Positions 27,737 through 34,598 of a stretch of DNA of 34,598 nt are shown in pieces. How positions within the stretch are numbered: the first letter of the stretch is position 1; each line of letters opens with the position of its first letter. This DNA comes from Candidatus Acidiferrales bacterium (GTDB lineage Bacteria; Acidobacteriota; Terriglobia; Acidiferrales; UBA7541), in contig JASHSV010000070.1 in assembly GCA_030038535.1 (NCBI GenBank), positions 1 to 34,598 on the forward strand, given 5' to 3'. Under the pieces are notes generated by a model. The model ran no database searches, was not told the origin of the DNA, and saw only the letters and a list, made by a program, of their open reading frames with translations. Both the position numbers and the translations under genes were made by a program.

Positions 27737-29871
27737 TGGCGGACTATCACTGGCCACCGGCTGACAAGCGTTTCCTGATTGGAAAATCGTTCACGCGCCT
27801 CGACGGGCCCGCCAAATCCTCCGGGCGCGCGAAGTATGCGTACGACATCAACCGTCGCGGCATGCTGTACGGGAAGATGGTGCTCTCGCCGCACGCGCAC
27901 GCGAAGGTAAAGAGCATCGACACGGCGGCGGCAGAGAGGATGCCGGGCGTTCGCGCCGTCCTGGTCATGTTCGAACCCGGAAAGGAAGTGCTCTGGGCCG
28001 GGCAGGAGATTGTGGCGCTTGCAGCGGACACGGAAGACCAGGCGCGCGATGCGGCGCGAGCAGTGAAAATTGACTACGAAGTTCTGCCGCACCTGGTGAG
28101 CGATGTGACCCCGGAAAAAGCGGGCGCGGGACGCACCTCGGCGGGCTCGGAAGCGAAGGAAGGCGATCCCGACGCGGCGATGGCTGCGGCCGATGTCAAG
28201 GTCGAAGGAACATACGGCGCGGGCATCATCACGCATTGCTGCCTGGAAGCCCACGGCCAGGTCACGGAGTGGGAGGCCGACAAGCTGACCATGTGGGCCT
28301 CGTCGCAAAACGTCACCGGAATCGCCGGAGAGATGAGCAAGGCGCTTTCGATCCCGGCGTCCAACGTGCGGACCATCACGCAGTACATGGGTGGCGGATT
28401 CGGGAGCAAATTTGGAGCCGACCCCTGGGGGCCCGCGTGCGCGAATCTCTCGAAGAAGGCCGGGCGCCCCGTAAAGATGATGCTCGAGCGTGATCAGGAG
28501 CTGATCGAAGCTGGGGCGCGCCCCTCCATCTACGCGAAGGTGCGCCTGGGCGCCAAGAAAGACGGCACGCTCGTGGCCTGGGATTCGGAGTCATGGGGCA
28601 CCTCCGGTCCTCAGGGCGGGGGAAATCCGCCGATCCCCTACGTGATGCGCGCGCCCAACCGGCGGACCAAGCACACGGCGGTGCTCACCAACACCGGGCC
28701 GGGCCGCGCCTGGCGCGCGCCGAATCACCCCCAAAGTTGCGTGATCACCATGTGCGCCCTCGACGATCTGGCCGCGGCAATTCCCATGGACCCGCTCGAC
28801 TTCTTCTTGAAGAACATCGAGTTCACCGGCGAGCGCGGAAAGTCGTACCACGAGGAGCTGCTGAAAGCCGCGGACATGATCGAGTGGAAGAAGAAGTGGC
28901 GTCCGCGCAGTACGCAGGACTCCGGTCCGGTAAAGCGCGGGCTCGGGCTCTCCATCCATACCTGGGGCGGCGGAGGACATCAGAGCAACGCGACCTGCAC
29001 GATCCATCCCGATGGATCGGTGGAAATCAATATCGGCAGCCAGGATCTGGGCACCGGAACGCGTACCATCATCGCGCTCGTCGCGGGAGAAACATTCGGC
29101 CTGCCCCTTTCAGCCATTACGGTGAACATCGGCGATAGCCGCTATCCGGCATCGGGAGCATCGGGCGGTTCGACCACGGTAGGAGGCGTGAGCGCTTCGA
29201 CGCGGCGCGCCGCCACGAACGCGTTGAACGAGTTGCTGGCAAAAGTAGCGCCCTATCTGGATGCCAAGCCGGACGACCTGGAAGCGGCGGAGGGAATGGT
29301 TCGTGTGGCGCAGAATCCCGGTCGGGCCATGACCTGGAGTCAGGCGTGCGCGAAACTCGGCGCCGCGCCGATTTCCGCCGCGGGCCAGCGCTCGCTCGAC
29401 CTGATCTCCAGCGGCGTGGGCGGCGCGCAAATGGCGGAAGTGACCGTGGACACGGAGACCGGCATCGTGCACATCGAAGAAATCGTGGCCGTGCAGGATT
29501 GCGGCCTCGTGCTCAACCAGAAAACTGCGGAGAGCCAGGTGTTCGGCGCGCTCATCATGGGTGTTACCTATGCGTTGTATGAAGAAAAGCTGATGGACGA
29601 GCAGACCGGCCTCTGCCTGAATCCCGATATGGAGTTCTACAAGCTCGCCGGGCTCGCCGACATCGGAAAGTTCCGCGTGCACATGATGACCGGCCCGGGC
29701 TACGACGAACGCGGCGTGATCGGACTGGGCGAGCCTCCGGTGGTCTCGCCAGGTGCGGCGATTTCAAACGCCGTTGCCAATGCCATTGGCGTCCGCGTGC
29801 CCACGATACCGATTACACCGGCTAAGGTGCTGGCGGCCCTGGAAGGCGCAGCCAGCACGGGGAGGGCGTGA
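27736..29871 (+). CDS. Xanthine dehydrogenase family molybdopterin-binding subunit (PaoC-like)
   Basis: QYMGGGFGSKFG, GRAWRAPNHPQ, C-terminal GLGEPPVVSPGAAISNAVANAIG with conserved Glu; ATG overlaps preceding TGA. Confidence 0.93.
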   Translation: MADYHWPPADKRFLIGKSFTRLDGPAKSSGRAKYAYDINRRGMLYGKMVLSPHAHAKVKSIDTAAAERMPGVRAVLVMFEPGKEVLWAGQEIVALAADTEDQARDAARAVKIDYEVLPHLVSDVTPEKAGAGRTSAGSEAKEGDPDAAMAAADVKVEGTYGAGIITHCCLEAHGQVTEWEADKLTMWASSQNVTGIAGEMSKALSIPASNVRTITQYMGGGFGSKFGADPWGPACANLSKKAGRPVKMMLERDQELIEAGARPSIYAKVRLGAKKDGTLVAWDSESWGTSGPQGGGNPPIPYVMRAPNRRTKHTAVLTNTGPGRAWRAPNHPQSCVITMCALDDLAAAIPMDPLDFFLKNIEFTGERGKSYHEELLKAADMIEWKKKWRPRSTQDSGPVKRGLGLSIHTWGGGGHQSNATCTIHPDGSVEINIGSQDLGTGTRTIIALVAGETFGLPLSAITVNIGDSRYPASGASGGSTTVGGVSASTRRAATNALNELLAKVAPYLDAKPDDLEAAEGMVRVAQNPGRAMTWSQACAKLGAAPISAAGQRSLDLISSGVGGAQMAEVTVDTETGIVHIEEIVAVQDCGLVLNQKTAESQVFGALIMGVTYALYEEKLMDEQTGLCLNPDMEFYKLAGLADIGKFRVHMMTGPGYDERGVIGLGEPPVVSPGAAISNAVANAIGVRVPTIPITPAKVLAALEGAASTGRA

Positions 29872-29872
29872 G

Positions 29873-30856
29873 ATGGAAGCCTTTGCCTACGCGCGTCCCA
29901 CATCACAGAAAGAAGCGCTCGCGTCCCTCGGCGGGAGCTTCGAGGAATCCGCCGTCCTGGCTGGCGGCACGGATCTGCTGAGCCTGATGAAAAATTACGT
30001 GGTCACTCCGAAGCGCCTGGTCGACATCCGCGGCGTCAAAGAGTTCGGAGGGATTACGCGCGGCGCCGGCGGTGTGCGCATCGGCGCTACCGTCACTCTC
30101 CAAGAGCTTGCGGACGACGCCGGACTGCGCAAAGATTTCCCCGGTATCGTCGCCGCGGCGGCTGCGGTGCCCAGCATGCAGATTCGCAATATGGGGACGG
30201 TGGCCGGTGATCTTTGCCAACGTCCGCGCTGCTGGTATTTCCGGAACGGGTTTGGCCTTCTGGCTCACGACCCGAAAGGAAAGCCCCTCGTGCCGGGCGG
30301 CGACAATCGTTACCACGCCATCCTGGGCAACGAAGGGCCGGCCTATTTCGTGAATCCGTCCAGCCTGGCCCCTATGTTGATCGCTCTCGGTGCGGCGATC
30401 GAGATTGCCGGAGGCGCCGCAACGCGGAAGCTGGAGCTCGACAAATTCTTCCGCGCGCCCCACGGCGAGAATCAGCGGGAGTACACACTCGCGCCCAACG
30501 AGATCGTGACTGCCGTGCTCATCCCTGAGGGCGCAGCCAACTGGAAGACCGCGACCTACGAGGTTCGCGAGAAGCAGGCTCTCGATTGGCCTCTGGCGAC
30601 AGCGTCGGTAGCACTGAGAATTGACGGCGGCACGGTGCGCGAGGCGCGCCTCATGATGGGCCATGTGGCTCCCGTGCCTTGGCGCGCGCAGGAGGCGGAA
30701 CGCGTGCTCGCAGGAAAGGCGCCCGATGCGGAAAGTGCAGCGAAGGCGGGAGAGGCGGCCGTGCGCGGCGCACACCCGTTGAGCGGGAATAAATACAAGG
30801 TTCAGCTCGCCCGTGTGGCTGTCAAGCGGGCCATTCTCGAGGCGGGGAGGGCGTAG
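29873..30856 (+). CDS. Xanthine dehydrogenase family FAD-binding subunit (PaoB-like)
   Basis: LAGGTDLLSLMKN, MQIRNMGTVAGDLCQRPRCWYFR, DWPLATASVALRI. Confidence 0.92.
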   Translation: MEAFAYARPTSQKEALASLGGSFEESAVLAGGTDLLSLMKNYVVTPKRLVDIRGVKEFGGITRGAGGVRIGATVTLQELADDAGLRKDFPGIVAAAAAVPSMQIRNMGTVAGDLCQRPRCWYFRNGFGLLAHDPKGKPLVPGGDNRYHAILGNEGPAYFVNPSSLAPMLIALGAAIEIAGGAATRKLELDKFFRAPHGENQREYTLAPNEIVTAVLIPEGAANWKTATYEVREKQALDWPLATASVALRIDGGTVREARLMMGHVAPVPWRAQEAERVLAGKAPDAESAAKAGEAAVRGAHPLSGNKYKVQLARVAVKRAILEAGRA

Positions 30857-30858
30857 CC

Positions 30859-31083
30859 ATGGCGCTCGTTCCGAAATTGATTGCGCAACGCGAGGTGTGC
30901 TGCTGCCTCCGCGCCAAGACGATGTTCTACGACACGGCGGACCACGAGCATCCCGAGTCGCTCGAAGCCCAGAAGGCCGGGCCGTTTTGGTGCGCCATCA
31001 CGCAATCGCTCATCGGCCCGGATGGCAAGATCGCGGGCCTCGACCTTTGCCGCGAGGGCCGCGGCTGCTGCCGCATGGAATGA
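30859..31083 (+). CDS. Cys-rich 74-aa hypothetical protein coupled to the molybdenum hydroxylase operon
   Basis: ATG 2 nt after the FAD-subunit stop with SD GGGAGGG; MALVPKLIAQREVCCCLRAKTMFYDTADHEHPESLEAQKAGPFWCAITQSLIGPDGKIAGLDLCREGRGCCRME. Confidence 0.75.
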   Translation: MALVPKLIAQREVCCCLRAKTMFYDTADHEHPESLEAQKAGPFWCAITQSLIGPDGKIAGLDLCREGRGCCRME

Positions 31084-31178
31084 AACCGGCCGTGAAGGCA
31101 CCGGCCCTTCGCCAACGCCTTGCCGGACGCAGCGGTTGGTAGCAGAATGTCATCTAATTGTTTCAGGGAGGCGGAAAG

Positions 31179-31859
31179 ATGAAATCTGGGTTGTTCATTG
31201 TCGCTGCTCTTCTTATCCTCGCGGGACCGGCGCTGGCCGCGGCTCCTGCTGACACGGGCGTTACAACCATATCCGGCGATTACGCCGAGTTTCGCACAGC
31301 CGACGTCTACACCGGCCCCTGCTTCGCCAATGGCGAAGTCGGGCTGACCGGCGACGAGGCCGTGCTCGCCTGGCACATCCAGGCGGGAAGTTGGGAAGCC
31401 GTAAAGCTCGACGGGCTGAGCGTAATCGCCGTCGTGCGTGCTAGCGCAACTCTGGGCAATCCGTACACGAACCCGCTTCCGGCTCGCGCGGTCATGATCG
31501 TGGATTCGCGCGCAACGGCCGAGCAGCGCGGTGCGCTGGTGCGGTTCGCCCAGGCCCAGGCCGGACCGCTGCTGGCTACGGTCGTCGCCGTTGAGTCCAG
31601 CCCCATCGCATTCGAGCTGGGCGCTCAGCACGGAACTGTGAGTGTCACTGCCAACATCGTGAAAATCTCGACCCGCCCGGTCATGTCGAGCGATGAGATT
31701 TGTCACAACGAAGATGTCTTCTACCCGCCGCTCGCGGCGCACCTCACCCATGCGATGCCTGCTGTCACGCTCCAAGGCAGCTACCAGGGCAATCATCTGG
31801 GCAAGACGTGGAAGGATGCAGGACGGCGCGGCGCATTCGTCGGACACTTCGCGGCGTAG
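31179..31859 (+). CDS. Secreted hypothetical protein, possibly DUF1326-like
   Basis: Signal peptide MKSGLFIVAALLILAGPALAA; ISGDYAEFRTADVYTGPCFANGEVGLTGDEAVLAW; SD gggagg upstream of ATG 31179. Confidence 0.68.
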   Translation: MKSGLFIVAALLILAGPALAAAPADTGVTTISGDYAEFRTADVYTGPCFANGEVGLTGDEAVLAWHIQAGSWEAVKLDGLSVIAVVRASATLGNPYTNPLPARAVMIVDSRATAEQRGALVRFAQAQAGPLLATVVAVESSPIAFELGAQHGTVSVTANIVKISTRPVMSSDEICHNEDVFYPPLAAHLTHAMPAVTLQGSYQGNHLGKTWKDAGRRGAFVGHFAA

Positions 31860-31891
31860 AATTCCCGTCGCACGATAGATTGTTCGCGCAG

Positions 31892-31933
31892 AAATAGAAC
31901 CGGGGGCGGGCCTGCCTGTCGGCCCTGCTATTT
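31892..31933. terminator. Composite inverted repeat AAATAG...GGGCC-N8-GGCCC-tg-CTATTT
   Basis: Nested inverted arms 31892-31897/31928-31933 and 31908-31912/31921-31925 just after the 31179-31859 gene. Confidence 0.4.
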
Positions 31934-31965
31934 GTGACGCAAACCTCCGAGAGACGGCCTGTACC

Positions 31966-32655
31966 ATGAACTACGGTTGGCGCACCTTCGTTGCGCGAGC
32001 GGCAATCTGCATCGCCGCGCTCGCTTGCACAGCGCGGCTGGCGCTGGGCGCGCAACAGTACAGCCTGGTCCCCAGCGTCGGTGCGCCTCCCGCGGATCTG
32101 CCCGCTGCGCTGCGCGATGTAGTGGCTGCGGACGGAACCGAAGTGAAAGGCCCGAGCGGCGTGCTCTGCGACCTCTGGCTGCGTAAAGAAGTGCCCGTGG
32201 CCGCCTCGGCCTCGCAGGAACTCGGCGTCACATTCGGACAGATCTCCGAAGGCACGCTCATCGGTGTGATGCGCATCGGCACAGACACCACCGACTATCG
32301 CAATCAGAAAGTAAAAGCGGGCCTCTACACCCTGCGCTACGCCTGGGCTCCCGTGGACGGCAATCACACTGGCATCGCCCCTCAGCGGGATTTCGCATTG
32401 CTCTCGCCGGTCGCGGAGGACTCAGACCCGGCGACAATCCCGCGCGACGAGGCATTGAAGCGCAGCGCCAAGACCACAGGGACGAAGCATCCGAGTGTCT
32501 GGAGTTTGTGGCCCGGAGATGATTCGGCGAGCGCGCCGGCGTTGAAGTATCAGGACGATTCGGAATCCTGGCTGCTGACGTTCCGGCTGGCGCTGGCGGG
32601 CGGCGCCAAGCTTTCCGTGGGCATGGTCGTTTTCGGCCACGCGCCCGAAGCCTGA
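31966..32655 (+). CDS. Secreted hypothetical protein
   Basis: Signal-like MNYGWRTFVARAAICIAALACTARLALGAQ; no family confidently recognised. Confidence 0.65.
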   Translation: MNYGWRTFVARAAICIAALACTARLALGAQQYSLVPSVGAPPADLPAALRDVVAADGTEVKGPSGVLCDLWLRKEVPVAASASQELGVTFGQISEGTLIGVMRIGTDTTDYRNQKVKAGLYTLRYAWAPVDGNHTGIAPQRDFALLSPVAEDSDPATIPRDEALKRSAKTTGTKHPSVWSLWPGDDSASAPALKYQDDSESWLLTFRLALAGGAKLSVGMVVFGHAPEA

Positions 32656-32720
32656 TTGCAGTTTCTCCCGGTTTTTCTCCGGCGTAGGCGGATCCGATTC
32701 TCGAGCCTGCGGGTCGGCAA

Positions 32721-32763
32721 GTTTCGATTTGGCGATTTTCGAGTTTCGAATTTCGATTTTCGC
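32721..32763 (+). repeat. Degenerate tandem heptamer repeat, consensus NTTTCGA (six units)
   Basis: GTTTCGA|TTTGGCGA|TTTTCGA|GTTTCGA|ATTTCGA|TTTTCGC, read directly. Confidence 0.8.
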
Positions 32764-32774
32764 CTTTTCCTCTA

Positions 32775-33311
32775 GTGTTCACCTGCCCCGAATGCGAGTA
32801 CGAAATCAACGCGGCGAGCGAGCTCTGCCCCCATTGCGGCGCCGATCTCACGCCGCGACCGGCCGAGCCCGATGCCAAACCCATGAGTTTCCGCAAGCGC
32901 CTGCTCGTCCTGCTGCTCTTCGCTGCGCTTATCGCCTCAGTGTGGGCCTTTCTGCTCTACATCGTGCCGGACCGGCGCGCCGCCAGCCAGGCGCAAGCGG
33001 AAGCGCAAGCCATCACCTCCCTCCGCGAAATCGCGCGGCAGCTTGCCGCCTACGCCGAGGCTTCGGACGGGCAGTATCCTGCATCGCTCGAGTCGCTCGG
33101 CGATAAGGAACTGTCCCCGGCACGGGAAGCGCGGCGTGAAGGCTACATCCTCTCCTACACCACCAGCGAAATGCGCGGCCGCATCACGCATTTCGCGCTC
33201 ATGGCCCAGCCGGAGCGCTACGGCTTCCGCAGCTTCTATCTGGACGAGTCTGGCGTGCTCCGCGCCACGCGGGAGAATCGCGCCGCCACCAGCGACGACC
33301 CTCCGGCCTGA
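32775..33311 (+). CDS. Zinc-ribbon / single-TM / pilin-like domain protein
   Basis: GTG start; FTCPECEYEINAASELCPHCGADL, TM LLVLLLFAALIASVWAFLLYIV, then pilin-like AITSLREIARQLAAYAEASDGQYPASLESLG...YGFRSFYLDESGVLRAT. Confidence 0.75.
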   Translation: MFTCPECEYEINAASELCPHCGADLTPRPAEPDAKPMSFRKRLLVLLLFAALIASVWAFLLYIVPDRRAASQAQAEAQAITSLREIARQLAAYAEASDGQYPASLESLGDKELSPAREARREGYILSYTTSEMRGRITHFALMAQPERYGFRSFYLDESGVLRATRENRAATSDDPPA

Positions 33312-33331
33312 ATTCGCGCTTCCTCTCCCAC

Positions 33332-34186
33332 TCAAGCCGAACGATGGAACACGCACACGCCGCCCCACGGACGGTCGCCTTGCTTCCCCGCCGATTCGGG
33401 CAGCAGCGCTACGAGCCGCAAAAAGAATGGCAGCCGTCCCGCACCCGCCGCAGCCTTCAAAAGACCACGCACATCGGCAGGCTTCCATCCCAATGGCTCG
33501 AAAAATCCGGGGCCCTCCGCCGGCGCGAACTGGAAGCGGGAGCCCGACCCTTCAAATCGGCCCGCCCAGGCTTTCATCAGCATCTTCAGCAGACCCGGCG
33601 ACATCATGTCCAGCACCCAGGTGTGGAATGAGGGTGGCGCCGCAAGGTCCCTTGCCAGCGCCGCTACCTCGACCGGCTTCAAATACACCAGCAATCCCTC
33701 CGTGACGACCAGCGCCTTACGCGCAGACCCTCCCACACGCGCCAGGAGCGCCTGCCGCCCCTCCACATCCGACAAATCCAGCCGCACTCGTTCCAGCCTG
33801 CACATCGGCTCCTCGCCGCGTAGCGCCTCCTCCTTTTCCGTGAGCAGTTCCGGGAGGTCCACCTCGATCCACTCGAGCGATTTCGGCAGCGGCATGCGGT
33901 ATGGCCGCGTATCGAATCCCGCCGCGAGATTCAGCACCGTGTCCGCGCCCCCCTGGACTGCGGAGAGAATCGCGCGGTCGAACAGAAGCGTGCGAAGCGG
34001 CTGCGACCAGTCGCCGCCGGGGCCCGCCATTTGGCGGGCGATCTCTTCGCCGCGCTGGCCGGCCAGCCTTCGGGCATACGGATCCCGGAACAGCGCGTCC
34101 GGCCGCTCTGTTTCCTGGGCCCTGCAAAAAGCGATCCACCGTGCAGTGTCCGAAATATTTCGGATCAGCGGCTCGTCTGCCGCCAT
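33332..34186 (-). CDS. Class I SAM-dependent methyltransferase (leucine carboxyl methyltransferase-like family)
   Basis: NISDTARWIAFCRAQETERPDALFRDPYARRLAGQRG, TVLNLAAGFDTRPYRMPLPKSLEWIEVDLPELL; longer start at 34225 possible. Confidence 0.88.
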   Translation of the reverse strand: MAADEPLIRNISDTARWIAFCRAQETERPDALFRDPYARRLAGQRGEEIARQMAGPGGDWSQPLRTLLFDRAILSAVQGGADTVLNLAAGFDTRPYRMPLPKSLEWIEVDLPELLTEKEEALRGEEPMCRLERVRLDLSDVEGRQALLARVGGSARKALVVTEGLLVYLKPVEVAALARDLAAPPSFHTWVLDMMSPGLLKMLMKAWAGRFEGSGSRFQFAPAEGPGFFEPLGWKPADVRGLLKAAAGAGRLPFFLRLVALLPESAGKQGDRPWGGVCVFHRSA

Positions 34187-34272
34187 GGTCTTGGCCGCGC
34201 TCAATCCCTCCTCCGCTCGCTCCACTCCACTGGAATTAACCGCGCAAACGGTCGAAAGTTACGATTCCTGGT

Positions 34273-34598
34273 TCACGGATTGGCAGCCTCCGCCTCCGCG
34301 CGCCACTGGAAGCACAGCCCGTAACCATCCGGATCGTGCACCCACAACTGCTTCATACCATACGGCGCGACTCTCGGCTCCTTTACGTTCAGTCCCTTCT
34401 CACGCAGGTGGCGGTACGCGCCATCCACGTCCGGCGTTGCAAAAAACAGGCAGGTGTCGTCATGCGCGGCAACCCGCGCGGCCACCGGAGCGGGGGGACG
34501 ATGCGGCGCCTCATAGGCCGTATTGAGCATGACTTGTATGCCGTCCAGTTCCAGCAGCAGCCAGTCACAGTTCGGCGCCTGCTTCCCGTCCGTCATCA
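34273..34598 (-). CDS. VOC family (glyoxalase/bleomycin resistance-like) protein, 5' end truncated by the window
   Basis: LLLELDGIQVMLNTAYEA...CLFFATPDVDGAYRHLREKGLNVKEPRVAPYGMKQLWVHDPDGYGLCFQW; N-terminal VOC strand appears to lie beyond the window. Confidence 0.82.
   Translation of the reverse strand, partial: MTDGKQAPNCDWLLLELDGIQVMLNTAYEAPHRPPAPVAARVAAHDDTCLFFATPDVDGAYRHLREKGLNVKEPRVAPYGMKQLWVHDPDGYGLCFQWRAEAEAANP

Noticed and set aside
30927-31967. 346-aa minus-strand ORF across the Cys-rich and DUF1326-like genes
   Set aside because: Covers two plus-strand ORFs that have SD sites and, in one case, a signal peptide; no recognisable motifs.
1-34598. CRISPR arrays, prophage, toxin-antitoxin or defence genes
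   Set aside because: No regularly spaced repeats, no cas, integrase, phage structural, or known defence domains seen; the window reads as core chromosome.

Overview
The window is a GC-rich bacterial chromosome segment that resembles Acidobacteriota in gene content and protein style (an inference, no database search was run). It holds about 37 densely packed genes, most of them housekeeping: rsmD, an AsmA-like protein, a TonB-family protein, a ketopantoate reductase, a class-V aminotransferase, a HAD hydrolase, two PilZ loci, an alpha/beta hydrolase, an aldo/keto reductase, a UvrC-like protein, a beta-carbonic-anhydrase-like protein, an acyl-CoA dehydrogenase, a HIT protein, an HU/IHF protein, rpsA, a DnaC-like helicase loader, a dnaK-orf-dnaJ-hspR heat-shock cluster, a DsbA/MauE/FmdE trio, an S9 peptidase, a Tat-exported PaoABC-like molybdenum hydroxylase operon, a class I methyltransferase and a VOC protein cut by the window edge. 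I saw no rRNA, tRNA, CRISPR array, prophage or transposon. The observations most worth following are: (1) a near-canonical HspR operator (HAIR) merged with a sigma70-type dnaK promoter, in a cluster where an uncharacterised ~127-aa ORF sits between dnaK and dnaJ; (2) a standalone UvrC-like protein with a degenerate GIY-YIG site but a retained Cys cluster and no C-terminal nuclease half; (3) a 74-aa Cys-rich protein translationally coupled to the molybdenum hydroxylase operon, whose three gene junctions share one 10-mer; (4) a tandem-PilZ gene that appears to be leaderless; (5) a zinc-ribbon/TM/pilin-like fusion preceded by a degenerate heptamer repeat. None of these is proven to be a new system from sequence alone.
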